Source: DASSBQ01 sp040981125 (GTDB lineage Bacteria > Nitrospirota > Nitrospiria > Nitrospirales > Nitrospiraceae). From it: a DNA stretch of 64,000 nt. The position numbers were made by a program, and so were the translations under genes. The notes below the pieces were generated by a model. It worked only from the letters and a program-made list of their open reading frames with translations. It was not told where the DNA came from and searched no databases. Below, piece by piece: positions 8,063-16,671 of the stretch (position 1 is its first letter; the number at the start of each line of letters is the position of its first letter). Where the stretch lies: contig JANRMQ010000004.1 of the NCBI GenBank assembly GCA_040981125.1, forward strand, positions 62,001-126,000, in the 5' to 3' direction.

Positions 8063-9022
8063 TTGGCACAACAGCCCCCCAGGACTTCGTTCTTGCGCCG
8101 CTTCGGATTGTTTGTCTACTTTTGTCTCCTTCCGCTGATGACGGCGGCTCAAGGAGTCGTCTGGGTTTCCCTTACGACGGCTGCTGAGCCCCGCTCCTTC
8201 ATCGACGACCTCACACGAACGGTTCTCGTTCCGGGTGATCCCTCACGAGTCATTTCCCTTGCGCCCAGCGTAACCGAAATGTTGTTTGCCATTGGACTTG
8301 ATCGCGAGATCGTGGCTGTAACGTCGTTTTGCGATTACCCAGCCGCCGTCGCCGGACGTCCGACCATCGGCTATGCCAGTCCCAGTCTTGAGCAGGTCGT
8401 CGCGCTTGATCCGGATCTGGTGATTGCGCCCGCGGACTTTCTGAACCCGGATCTGCTCAGGAAGCTCGATCAATTCAAAATTCCCACGCTCGTGCTCAGC
8501 GCGCGGTCTCTGAAAGACATCGAACAGCACCTCCGGCTCCTCGGCCTGGTCTTCAATCGGCCTTCACAAGCGGAGGGAGTGATCGATGCCATGCGACGGC
8601 GAATGGAGGCGGCCCGCGAGCGGGTCCGGCAGTTGAGGCCTGTACGCGTGCTCTATGTGTTGAATACCCGGCCGCTCATCACGGTGGGGCCCGGAAGCTA
8701 TATTCATGAATTGCTCGAACAGGCCGGCGGCGTCAACATTGCTGCGACAGCCGGGACGGCTTACCCGAGAATCGGCATGGAGACGGTGGTGGTGGGTGAC
8801 CCCGAGGTCGTGCTGTTTCCTGTGGGAAAGACAGAAACGGTGCCGGTCGCCGATCGGGACGCGTGGAGGCAATGGACCGATATCACGGCGGTCCGAACCG
8901 GGCGACTCCGCACCGTCTCGTCGGATACCATCAATCGTCCGGGACCCCGGATCGTCGAAGCCTTGGAGGAATTGATCAGTGCTGTTCATCCGCCGTCGGA
9001 TCAACCGAGGCCTTCACCGTGA
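8063..9022 (+). CDS. btuF: Cobalamin/corrinoid ABC transporter substrate-binding protein
   Basis: Periplasmic class III binding protein that delivers cobalamin or cobinamide to the BtuC permease. A hydrophobic signal segment (FGLFVYFCLLPLM) at residues 14-26 requires a start at or near the TTG 8063; the next in-frame ATG at 8138 would lose it. The mature protein shows the BtuF pattern: RVISLAPSVTEMLFAIG, VTSFCDYP, IGYASPSLEQVVALDPDLVIAP, and ITVGPGSYIHELLEQAGGVNI. Located directly behind the cobalamin riboswitch and ahead of btuC. Confidence 0.88.
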   Translation: MAQQPPRTSFLRRFGLFVYFCLLPLMTAAQGVVWVSLTTAAEPRSFIDDLTRTVLVPGDPSRVISLAPSVTEMLFAIGLDREIVAVTSFCDYPAAVAGRPTIGYASPSLEQVVALDPDLVIAPADFLNPDLLRKLDQFKIPTLVLSARSLKDIEQHLRLLGLVFNRPSQAEGVIDAMRRRMEAARERVRQLRPVRVLYVLNTRPLITVGPGSYIHELLEQAGGVNIAATAGTAYPRIGMETVVVGDPEVVLFPVGKTETVPVADRDAWRQWTDITAVRTGRLRTVSSDTINRPGPRIVEALEELISAVHPPSDQPRPSP

Positions 9023-9072
9023 TCCACGAAAAACACTTACTGGAAGAACAAAGAGATCAAACCCGTTGGAGC

Positions 9073-10158
9073 ATGCCATATGCGGCTCGCTCAGTCGATG
9101 GGGTTCATTCCGGCCGCCCGGCCATGCGGGCTCGACTGGTTCTGTTCTGCCTCGGCTTCGCCACTGTCGTCGGACTTCTCGTATGCCTCCAATTCGGGGC
9201 GCAACGCATCCCGGTGGCGGAAGTGGCGCAGGCGTTGCAGCGGGCAGTGGCGGAAGACGAGTGGAACGTTCGAACGATCGGCACAACCGGCGTCATTCTT
9301 CTTCAGGTCCGCCTGCCGCGCGTGTTCCTGGGGTTTCTGGTCGGAGCCAGTTTGGCGGGAGTCGGCGTGACATTGCAGGCTCTCATGCGAAATCCGCTGG
9401 CCGATCCCTATGTCTTGGGGGTCTCGAGCGGCGCGGCGCTTGGAACATCGCTGGCCGTGCTCTTCGGTATCGGCACGTCCATGCTTGCGTTGACGGCCCT
9501 CCCGCTCTGCGGATTCATCGGAGGGGTGCTTGCTCTCGGCATTGTCTACGGCTTGGCGGCCCATCATGGTCGCCTGTCTGTGCATAGCCTGTTGCTGGCA
9601 GGCGTGATCTTGAACGCGATTTTCAGCGCCTTGATTATGTTCATTACCTCGATCATGGAACCGAATCGCTCATTCGGCATGATGGCCTGGCTGATGGGTT
9701 CGCTCGCGGCCCAAGCTTCGCCGGGGTTGACGGTCGTGTCGCTGTACCTCGTCGGGGGGCTGCTGTTACTGATGCGCGAGAGTCGAGGCCTGAACGTGAT
9801 GGCGTTGGGTGAAGAAGTGGCCGGCACGCTCGGAGTGTCCACAAAACTGGTGACGCGGCGGCTTTTTATCCTGACCGCCCTTATCACCGGCGCGGTGGTA
9901 TCCCTCAGCGGCATGATCGGATTTGTCGGCATGGTCGTTCCCCATGCGGTCCGGCTGGTGCTCGGCGCCGACAATCGAATTGTGCTTCCCGCATCGATCT
10001 TGAGCGGCGGCCTCTTTCTCGTCGTCGCCGATACGATCGCCCGGACCGTCTTGGTGCCGAGCGAGGTTCCGGTCGGCATTGTCACCGCCTTGGCGGGAGG
10101 GCCCTTTTTCATTTATCTCATGATGTCGCGGCATCAAGGGCCGGGGCGCTACGCATGA
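9073..10158 (+). CDS. btuC: Cobalamin/iron-siderophore-type ABC transporter permease (FecCD family)
   Basis: Inner-membrane permease with about ten helices that moves cobalamin handed over by BtuF. FecCD signatures include RLPRVFLGFLVGASLAGVG, MRNPLADPYVLGVSSGAALG and GMIGFVGMVVPHAVRL. ATG 9073 is chosen because TTGGAG lies just upstream; ATG 9124 (344 residues) is the alternative and closer to typical length. No ATPase gene (btuD) follows; the next gene is cbiA after a 142-base gap, so the ATPase must be encoded elsewhere. Confidence 0.88.
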   Translation: MPYAARSVDGVHSGRPAMRARLVLFCLGFATVVGLLVCLQFGAQRIPVAEVAQALQRAVAEDEWNVRTIGTTGVILLQVRLPRVFLGFLVGASLAGVGVTLQALMRNPLADPYVLGVSSGAALGTSLAVLFGIGTSMLALTALPLCGFIGGVLALGIVYGLAAHHGRLSVHSLLLAGVILNAIFSALIMFITSIMEPNRSFGMMAWLMGSLAAQASPGLTVVSLYLVGGLLLLMRESRGLNVMALGEEVAGTLGVSTKLVTRRLFILTALITGAVVSLSGMIGFVGMVVPHAVRLVLGADNRIVLPASILSGGLFLVVADTIARTVLVPSEVPVGIVTALAGGPFFIYLMMSRHQGPGRYA

Positions 10159-10300
10159 TGGGCGGGCGGTGTCGGAGAGGACGAACGCGAGCCAATCCTA
10201 TCAACAGGTCGGTGATGGGCACTATGACGATAGTCTCGGCGTCGGCGCCTCGGTCAGGCCTGTCTTGGGCGAGGCGCAGCCCGCGTGATGAGGTTCAATA
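10159..10300. other. Short leader region with stem-loop before cbiA
   Basis: No gene is visible. A perfect 8-bp stem (GCGCCTCG at 10245-10252 with CGAGGCGC at 10270-10277) closes a 17-base loop, ending 13 bases before the cbiA Shine-Dalgarno GAGG (10290-10293). It could be an attenuating or translation-modulating leader; it lacks the cobalamin-element core sequences. Confidence 0.35.
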
Positions 10301-11707
10301 GTGAAGGCCCCTCGTCTGGTCATTGCCGGGACCGGGAGCAATGCCGGCAAAACCACGATCATGCTCGCTCTCTTGGCGGCCTTTGCGGCCAAGGGGCGGA
10401 TCATGCAGGCATTCAAAGCGGGACCGGACTTCATTGACCCGGGGCACCATGCGGCCGTTACCGGACGGCCATCCCGTAATCTGGACGGCTGGATGCTGGG
10501 GAGAGATGTGAACCGCGACATTTTCGGGCGCGCCGCCTTGGGCGCAGATCTTTCATTGATCGAAGGAATGATGGGGTTATTCGACGGCAGCTCTCCGATC
10601 AGCGACCTCGGCAGTACCGCGGAGCTGGCCAAACAGCTGGAGGCGCCCGTGTTGCTGATCCTCGACGGCAGTGCCGTGGCCCGGTCGGCCGCGGCGATCG
10701 TCGAAGGGTTTGTCCGGTTCGATCCTGAACTCAACGTGGCGGGAGTTCTATTCAATCGCGTCAATAGCGAGGGCCACTATCGGATCCTGAAGGAAGCCGT
10801 GGAACAACGGATGCCCGTTCCGGTCGTCGGCTATCTGCGGGCAGATCAGACCGTGACTATCCCCGATCGCCATCTTGGCCTGGCCACGGCAATCGAACGA
10901 GGCAGAGCGGACCTCTACGAGCGGCTGGGAGAAGCCGCCGCCGAGACGGTCGATCTGGATCGGCTCGAACAGTTGGCGGGATCGGCCGGGAACTGGCCGT
11001 CCGCACCCGTCAGGCCGCCGCGGCGGCATCATGGTGGTGCGATCAGAATCGGTCTGGCTCAGGACGAAGCGTTCTGCTTTTACTATCCCGACAATCTGGA
11101 ATTGCTCGAATCGGCGGGAGGCGAACTGGTGCGATTCTCTCCGGTGCATGACAAGACATTCCCCGATGTAGACATGCTGTATCTCGGCGGTGGGTATCCG
11201 GAACTTCATGCAAAGCCTTTGGCTGAAAACCGCTCCATGCGGCAAGCCGTCGGATCCTTCGCCGAAGCAGGCGGCGTGGTCTACGCCGAATGCGGCGGCA
11301 TGATGTATCTCACGGACGCGATCCGCGATGTCGACGGCCGCGTGCAACAGATGGTCGGTCTATTTCCCGCCGAGGCCGTCATGCGGAAAACCGGCTTCAC
11401 GTTGGGCTATCGTACGGTCGAAGTGTCGCAGTCCTGCGTCCTTGGCGAGCGCGGGACCGTCGTGCGTGGACATGAATTTCATTATTCGAGCTTACGCCAC
11501 CAGCGACCGCTCGATCATGCCTGCTTATTGAAAGACGCGAGAGGAGAATCTCGTGGACCCGACGGCCTCGTCACGGGAAAGACGCTGGCCCTTTACACCC
11601 ACCTGCATTTTGGAAGTTGTCCGCAGGTGGCCGAGGCTCTGGTTGAATCCGCCCGCCGCATTGCGCCGTCCGCGGTTCGGCATATTGCAGAAGAAGGAGA
11701 CTCATGA
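10301..11707 (+). CDS. cbiA: Cobyrinic acid a,c-diamide synthase
   Basis: Amidates the a and c side chains of the corrin ring using glutamine and ATP. The N-terminal P-loop ATPase domain has GTGSNAGKTT near residues 9-18. The C-terminal class I glutamine amidotransferase-like domain has the nucleophile Cys in YAECGGMMYL and the late His in YTHLHFGS. The GTG start has GAGG 7 bases upstream. It ends in an ATGA overlap with a fatty-acid desaturase gene, an unexpected partner. CobB is the aerobic-pathway name of the same family; the anaerobic name is used here because CbiB/CbiZ-type genes follow. Confidence 0.92.
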   Translation: MKAPRLVIAGTGSNAGKTTIMLALLAAFAAKGRIMQAFKAGPDFIDPGHHAAVTGRPSRNLDGWMLGRDVNRDIFGRAALGADLSLIEGMMGLFDGSSPISDLGSTAELAKQLEAPVLLILDGSAVARSAAAIVEGFVRFDPELNVAGVLFNRVNSEGHYRILKEAVEQRMPVPVVGYLRADQTVTIPDRHLGLATAIERGRADLYERLGEAAAETVDLDRLEQLAGSAGNWPSAPVRPPRRHHGGAIRIGLAQDEAFCFYYPDNLELLESAGGELVRFSPVHDKTFPDVDMLYLGGGYPELHAKPLAENRSMRQAVGSFAEAGGVVYAECGGMMYLTDAIRDVDGRVQQMVGLFPAEAVMRKTGFTLGYRTVEVSQSCVLGERGTVVRGHEFHYSSLRHQRPLDHACLLKDARGESRGPDGLVTGKTLALYTHLHFGSCPQVAEALVESARRIAPSAVRHIAEEGDS

Positions 11708-12675
11708 ACGTGCACATGAACCAGACATCCCCGCGGGCGTTGCATATGAAAAGCGTGATCCGCAACAACGATCGGCATCTCGTACAGACTTACGGAACCG
11801 CACTGCTTCGATATGGGGACTTCGTTCCGTTTCTCAGCATCCATCTGATGGGGCTGTGGGCTTTTCACACCGGCATCCGGATGGAGTGGGTCATACTGGC
11901 CGTCGCCAGCTACTACCTGAGGATGTTCGGCATCACGGCCGGGTACCACCGGTATTTCTCGCATCGATCATTCAAAACGAGCCGGCTGTTCCAGTTTTTC
12001 TTGGCCTTTCTCGCCATGACGTCGGCGCAGAAAGGGGTGTTATGGTGGGCGGCCCACCATCGGCATCACCATCGATACTCGGATCAAGAACCGGATGTGC
12101 ATTCTCCATCGCAAAGGGGATTTTGGTCCGCTCATGTCGGATGGATGTTCACCAAAGAATCGGTGCGGACTGATTTCAAGCGGGTGAGGGACCTCTACCG
12201 TTACCCGGAACTCCGGTTCTTGAACCGGTTCCATTACATCCCGCCGATTCTGTACGCGTCGCTGATCTATATACTGTGGGGCTTTCCCGGCCTCGTCTGG
12301 GGATTCTTTATTTCCACGACCGTGCTGTATCACTGCACCTTCTTCATCAATTCTTTGACACACATGGTAGGGCGAGTCCGCTACAGGTCGAATGACCGGA
12401 GCCGGAACAGTTTCGTGCTCGCGATCCTCTGTTGCGGGGAAGGCTGGCACAATAATCATCATCACTATCAGTCGTCCGTCAACCAAGGATGGTTTTGGTG
12501 GGAAGTGGACCTGTCCTATTATGTCCTGTCGGTGTTGTCGTGGGTCGGAATCGTGTGGGATCTGAGGAAACCGCCGGCACATATCAAGGCCGGGACCATC
12601 GCGGTCGAAAACGGCCTTCGGGCGGCACGCATTGAAGCCGACGCGGGTAGGACTGATGTCTCGATCGGCATCTGA
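11704..12675 (+). CDS. Acyl-lipid/acyl-CoA fatty acid desaturase (delta-9 type)
   Basis: Membrane di-iron desaturase that puts a cis double bond into a fatty acyl chain. Three histidine boxes are present: HRYFSH (82-87), HHRHH (118-122) and WHNNHHHY in the C-terminal third. Hydrophobic pairs around residues 40-75 and 180-215 would span the membrane. At 323 residues it fits the bacterial DesC/SCD type. The ATGA overlap with cbiA and the 21-base gap to a cyclopropane-synthase-like gene make it the first gene of a lipid trio lying inside a cobalamin locus. Position specificity cannot be read from sequence. Confidence 0.88.
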   Translation: MNVHMNQTSPRALHMKSVIRNNDRHLVQTYGTALLRYGDFVPFLSIHLMGLWAFHTGIRMEWVILAVASYYLRMFGITAGYHRYFSHRSFKTSRLFQFFLAFLAMTSAQKGVLWWAAHHRHHHRYSDQEPDVHSPSQRGFWSAHVGWMFTKESVRTDFKRVRDLYRYPELRFLNRFHYIPPILYASLIYILWGFPGLVWGFFISTTVLYHCTFFINSLTHMVGRVRYRSNDRSRNSFVLAILCCGEGWHNNHHHYQSSVNQGWFWWEVDLSYYVLSVLSWVGIVWDLRKPPAHIKAGTIAVENGLRAARIEADAGRTDVSIGI

Positions 12676-12696
12676 AGCGGATAATTCAGAAAGTCT

Positions 12697-13806
12697 ATGA
12701 AACACAGAGACATGATCCAACGATTGCTGGAGAAGGCGCAGGTGCGGATCGACGGCGCCGGGCCGGGGGATATCTGCGTGCGCAATGACGGCTTCTACAG
12801 CCGGGTGCTGTCCGAAGGGTCGCTTGGCCTTGGCGAATCCTACATGGACGGATGGTGGGATTCGGAACAGCTGGATGAATTTTTCTGCAAATTCCACAGG
12901 GTTCAGCTCGACCAGGCCGTGGTCGATAAGTGGCTCATTTTCAACGCGGTGAAAGCCCATCTCTTCAACATGCAGAACAAGCGCCTCTCCCGGAGAGTAG
13001 CGCATCGCCACTACGATCTGGACAATGACTTTTACGAAACGATGCTGGGACCTTCCATGCAGTATACCTGCGCCTATTGGAAGCGGGCGCGCAATCTGGA
13101 AGAGGCCCAGGAGCATAAGCTGGAACTGATCTGTCAGAAGCTTCAATTGTGTAAAGGCGAACGCGTGCTGGAACTCGGGTGTGGATGGGGAGGATTTGCG
13201 CGCTATGCGGCCGCCAAGTACGGCTGCTCCGTGACGGCGTACAACATTTCCGAGCAGCAGGTTTCGTACGCGCGTCGATGGTGCGCGGGCCTTCCCGTTG
13301 ACATCATCCGGGATGATTATCGGGAAGCGGCCGGAGAGTTCGACAAAGTGGCGGCCATCGGCCTCTGCGAGCATGTGGGATACAAGAATTATCGGACGCT
13401 GATGGAGATCGCGCACCGCACATTGAAGCCGCACGGGCTCTTTCTCCTCCATACCATCGGCAATAATGCGTCGGTGACGACCGCCGATCCCTGGTTTGAC
13501 AAGTATATTTTCCCGGGAGGGATGCTCCCGTCGGTCGCGCAATTGAGCGCGGCGATGGACGATCTCCTGGTAATGGAGGATTGGCACAATTTCGGGCCGG
13601 ACTATGACAAGACGTTGATGGCCTGGCAGGAGAATGTCGATCGGCATCGGGACGAACTGAAAGCCATGCAGGACGAACGGTTCTATCGCGCGTGGCGCTA
13701 TTATCTGCTCTCGCTCGCCGGATCGTTCCGCGCCAGAAAAATCCATCTGTGGCAGATTGTGATGTCCAAACAGGGCAAGTTGGGCGGGTATGAGTCGGTC
13801 CGTTGA
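12697..13806 (+). CDS. Cyclopropane-fatty-acyl-phospholipid synthase family methyltransferase (candidate mid-chain methyltransferase)
   Basis: SAM-dependent methyltransferase acting on a cis double bond of phospholipid acyl chains. The family pattern is clear: GSLGLGESYMDGWWD near residues 41-55, AHRHYDLDNDFYETML, MQYTCAYW, and the SAM motif ELGCGWGG (159-166). At 369 residues it is near the usual size. It lies between a desaturase and an FAD oxidoreductase. That trio matches the logic of 10-methyl fatty acid synthesis, where a CFA-like enzyme (TmsB/BfaB) makes a methylene-branched acid and a flavoenzyme (TmsA/BfaA) reduces it. Simple cyclopropanation is the alternative. Confidence 0.85.
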   Translation: MKHRDMIQRLLEKAQVRIDGAGPGDICVRNDGFYSRVLSEGSLGLGESYMDGWWDSEQLDEFFCKFHRVQLDQAVVDKWLIFNAVKAHLFNMQNKRLSRRVAHRHYDLDNDFYETMLGPSMQYTCAYWKRARNLEEAQEHKLELICQKLQLCKGERVLELGCGWGGFARYAAAKYGCSVTAYNISEQQVSYARRWCAGLPVDIIRDDYREAAGEFDKVAAIGLCEHVGYKNYRTLMEIAHRTLKPHGLFLLHTIGNNASVTTADPWFDKYIFPGGMLPSVAQLSAAMDDLLVMEDWHNFGPDYDKTLMAWQENVDRHRDELKAMQDERFYRAWRYYLLSLAGSFRARKIHLWQIVMSKQGKLGGYESVR

Positions 13807-13812
13807 ACCATC

Positions 13813-15156
13813 ATGATGTCCATCGACCAATATCGCCATAAACGGGAGCGGACGCTCGCGTCACTTCGCGGAACGGCCGGGCTCCCGCCGCTGGCTCTTG
13901 TGAAAACGACGTCGAACCTTTTCCGGCATCGTGACCAGAATCGCGTCCACCGCCTTGATTTGAGTGATTTCAATCAGGTGCTACGGGTGGACGAGAAAGA
14001 GGCCTGTGCGGAGGTCGAAGGTCTCACCACCTATGAAGATCTGGTTCGCGAAACGCTGCCGTTCAATCTCATGCCCGCGGTCGTGCCCCAGCTCAAAACG
14101 ATTACCGTCGGCGGAGCCATCGCCGGCATCGGCATTGAATCCTCCTCGTTCAGATATGGATTTGTCCACGAAACGATGCTGGAACTCGAGATTTTGCTCC
14201 CGGACGGAAACGTCGTGGTGGCGACGAGGGAGAATGAACACAGCGACCTGTTTTTGGGGTTTCCCAATTCCTATGGGACGCTGGGCTACGCGTTGAGAGC
14301 CGTCGTGAAACTCGTTCCCGCCAAGCGGTTCGTCAAGCTGACGCACCATCGCTACTCAGACCTGGAACAGTATTTCCGGGGGATCGCGCAAGTGTGCGAG
14401 GCACGGTCCGTCGATTTTATCGATGGGACGATGTTTCACGAGAGCGAGCTGTACATCACCACGGGAGAATTCGTGGATCGCGCCGAATGGGTGAGCGATT
14501 ACACCTACCGGCAGATCTATTATCAATCCATCCAGCAGCGACAGACAGACTACCTGACGACTCATGACTATCTCTGGCGCTGGGACACGGATTGGTTCTG
14601 GTGCTCCAAGCATTTTTTTCTGCAGTACCCCGTGATGCGGCGGCTCTGGGGGAAACACCGGCTCCGGTCGGCCGTGTACTGGAAGTTATGGAAACGCTTT
14701 CATCATTCACGCGCGGCGCAATTGATCGCCAGGACGATTGAAGGGCGGCAGGAAGCCGTCATTCAAGACGTGGAAATTCCGATCGAGCGCGCGCCGGAGT
14801 TCGCCGGGTTTCTCCATCGGAACATCGGCATCAAACCGGTCTGGGTGTGTCCCGTGAGGACCTATGACCCGTCGGTCTTGTATTCGTTGTATTCCATGGA
14901 TCCCAAACAGCTCTATGTCAATTTCGGATTCTGGGACGTTGTGAAGAGCGATCGCGAAGAGGGATATTTCAACAGGGCCGTGGAAGCCAAGGTGCGGGAA
15001 TGCGCCGGCCGGAAGTCCCTCTATTCCAGCTCCTACTATTCACGAGAAGAATTCGGCCGGTTGTACAACGAACCGGCCTACCGCCGGCTCAAAATGAGAT
15101 ACGACTCAACCGGAAGGCTCACGGAGCTCTACGACAAATGTGTCCTGAAAAAGTAA
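13813..15156 (+). CDS. FAD-binding oxidoreductase (candidate methylene-fatty-acid reductase)
   Basis: 447 residues of the FAD_binding_4 (VAO/PCMH) fold. The N-terminal part has VEGLTTYEDLVRETL, VPQLKTITVGGAIAGIGIESSS and FPNSYGTLGYALR, the hallmark FAD-contacting segments. The C-terminal half resembles DprE1 / delta-24-sterol-reductase-like proteins. It starts 6 bases after the CFA-like gene, so co-translation is likely. Known 10-methyl-stearate pathways pair such a flavoenzyme with a CFA-type methyltransferase; the same job is inferred here. A role in cobalamin synthesis is unlikely despite the location. Confidence 0.8.
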   Translation: MMSIDQYRHKRERTLASLRGTAGLPPLALVKTTSNLFRHRDQNRVHRLDLSDFNQVLRVDEKEACAEVEGLTTYEDLVRETLPFNLMPAVVPQLKTITVGGAIAGIGIESSSFRYGFVHETMLELEILLPDGNVVVATRENEHSDLFLGFPNSYGTLGYALRAVVKLVPAKRFVKLTHHRYSDLEQYFRGIAQVCEARSVDFIDGTMFHESELYITTGEFVDRAEWVSDYTYRQIYYQSIQQRQTDYLTTHDYLWRWDTDWFWCSKHFFLQYPVMRRLWGKHRLRSAVYWKLWKRFHHSRAAQLIARTIEGRQEAVIQDVEIPIERAPEFAGFLHRNIGIKPVWVCPVRTYDPSVLYSLYSMDPKQLYVNFGFWDVVKSDREEGYFNRAVEAKVRECAGRKSLYSSSYYSREEFGRLYNEPAYRRLKMRYDSTGRLTELYDKCVLKK

Positions 15157-15176
15157 CGGACGATCGAGAGCGCCAT

Positions 15177-15773
15177 ATGCGGCCGGCTGACCATCAAGCC
15201 CGCATGAGCCGTTTGAAGGCCTCGGTCGATCGCCGGATCGAAGCGGCGCAAGAGGAACGGGGCCTCCTGATCGTCTATACGGGGGCAGGCAAGGGCAAGA
15301 CGACTGCCGCATTGGGCATGGCCCTGCGGTGCGCGGGCCATGGAATGAGGATGGCCATCGTGCAGTTCATCAAAGGAGCGATCGACACGGCGGAAGAACG
15401 GGCCTTGAAGTCGTTCGGCGGCGAGGTGGTCTTTCTGCGCATGGGAGAAGGCTATACCTGGGAAACCCAAGACCGGGAGCGAGATACGTTGTTCGCTCAG
15501 GCGGCGTGGAAGAAGGCCGGCGAATTCCTTTGCGATTCCTCGTACGCAATGGTGATCCTTGACGAATTCAACATTGCCTTGCAGCAGGGATATGTCAGCC
15601 TCGAAGAGGTGCTGCCGCTTCTGTCCCGGCGTCCGCGCATGCAGCATGTGGTCATCACCGGCCGCGGCGCGCCGCAGCAGTTGATGGAACAAGCGGATCT
15701 CGTCACCGAAATGAAACAGATCAAGCATCCGTTCCGGAAAGGGATTAAGGCGCAGCCCGGCGTGGAGTTCTAA
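15177..15773 (+). CDS. cobO: Corrinoid adenosyltransferase (CobO/BtuR/CobA type)
   Basis: Transfers the 5'-deoxyadenosyl group of ATP to Co(I) corrinoids. The P-loop TGAGKGKTT lies at residues 35-43 with this start; ALRCAGHGMRMAIVQFIKG, the MGEGYTWETQD segment and ILDEFNIAL follow. The frame is open further upstream, so ATG 15138 (overlapping the previous gene), 15177 or 15204 are possible; 15177 has GAGAG about 8 bases upstream and gives 198 residues, typical for the family. It resumes the cobalamin locus after the lipid trio. Confidence 0.9.
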   Translation: MRPADHQARMSRLKASVDRRIEAAQEERGLLIVYTGAGKGKTTAALGMALRCAGHGMRMAIVQFIKGAIDTAEERALKSFGGEVVFLRMGEGYTWETQDRERDTLFAQAAWKKAGEFLCDSSYAMVILDEFNIALQQGYVSLEEVLPLLSRRPRMQHVVITGRGAPQQLMEQADLVTEMKQIKHPFRKGIKAQPGVEF

Positions 15774-15794
15774 AGCACGATGAGAGGCCCGGTG

Positions 15795-16028
15795 ATGAAG
15801 ACATGCGAAGCCTGCGGGCTGGCATTCAGCTGCGGGGGCTATGGTTGCTGGTGCGGGCAGGTCGCGATTGCGGAACGACAAATGGATTGGATCACGGCGA
15901 CGTTCCGAGACTGTCTCTGCTCCGCGTGCCTCCGGAAAGTCAGTCGCGGGGAACTGGGGCCGGTTTCGAATATGCCCCGGTCGCCGATCGACAAAGAAAA
16001 TCGACAGGATGGTGGTTCCGGTGTCTGA
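15795..16028 (+). CDS. Cysteine-rich CWC family protein
   Basis: Small soluble protein (77 residues) with a dense N-terminal Cys cluster: C4xxC7, then C13, a GYGCWC segment, and a later CLCSACL. This matches the Cys-rich CWC family, suspected metal binders of unknown role. ATG 15795 is preferred over the in-frame 15780 because GAGG lies 8 bases upstream. It overlaps the proposed start of cobU, so it belongs to the cobalamin transcript. A role in cobalt handling is tempting but unproven. Confidence 0.65.
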   Translation: MKTCEACGLAFSCGGYGCWCGQVAIAERQMDWITATFRDCLCSACLRKVSRGELGPVSNMPRSPIDKENRQDGGSGV

Positions 16029-16659
16029 TGCGCGGCGCATCGCCGGGCGAACGAAACCACCATCGACCGTCCGGCGAACGCCGACACGCGGACCGCAACG
16101 GGCCGGCATATCGACAGGTTCCATCAAAAGAAGCGGCCGCCGGCCATCCACATTGATTCTTGTCTTAGGCGGCGCGGCGTCAGGAAAAAGTCAGGCGGCG
16201 CTGGAGCTGGCCGGTGAAGCGAGACCGAGAGCCTTCGTGGCGACAGGACAGGCGCTGGATCAGGAAATGGCCGGACGGATCCGCCGCCATCAAGCCTCAC
16301 GCTCGCCTGACTGGCATACCGCTGAAGTACCGATGGATCTCGGCGGATGGCTGCGAAGTCGAGGATCACGCTATCGCACGATTGTGATCGATTGTCTGAC
16401 CCTGTGGCTGAGTAACCTGCAAAGAAACCGCGTGACGGATGCGGCAATGCCACATAGGGTCGGCGAGCTGCTCGATGCGATTTGTACAACGTCTGCGCGA
16501 GTCGTATTGGTGAGCAACGAACTAGGCCTGGGCCTGGTGCCGGTGAGCCGGGCGGGGCGTCGCTTTCGGGACGTAGCGGGGAAGGTCCATCAACAGATTG
16601 CCACGAGTGCGGACGAGGTCTATTTCATTCTCGCGGGCCGGTCGCTGCGCGTGAAGTAG
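16009..16659 (+). CDS. cobU: Bifunctional adenosylcobinamide kinase / adenosylcobinamide-phosphate guanylyltransferase
   Basis: Phosphorylates adenosylcobinamide and attaches GMP, giving AdoCbi-GDP. The conserved enzyme begins at LILVLGGAASGKS (P-loop about residues 54-61); RIRRHQASR holds the His expected to carry GMP, and IDCLTLWLSN and LVSNELGLGLVP follow. The start is uncertain. ATG 16009 gives a 47-residue Arg-rich extension, GTG 16021 is possible, and TTG 16153 would give the usual about 168 residues. It is followed by cobT after 12 bases. Confidence 0.88.
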   Translation: MVVPVSDARRIAGRTKPPSTVRRTPTRGPQRAGISTGSIKRSGRRPSTLILVLGGAASGKSQAALELAGEARPRAFVATGQALDQEMAGRIRRHQASRSPDWHTAEVPMDLGGWLRSRGSRYRTIVIDCLTLWLSNLQRNRVTDAAMPHRVGELLDAICTTSARVVLVSNELGLGLVPVSRAGRRFRDVAGKVHQQIATSADEVYFILAGRSLRVK

Positions 16660-16671
16660 TGAGGGAGTCGG

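Noticed and set aside
10159..10300. Possible second cobalamin riboswitch before cbiA
   Set aside because: The gap has a strong stem but none of the B12-element core sequences; only the copy before btuF qualifies.
12040..13839. Very long (599-codon) open frame on the minus strand
   Set aside because: It lies fully opposite the desaturase and CFA-like genes, both of which have diagnostic motifs; long antisense frames are common in GC-rich DNA.
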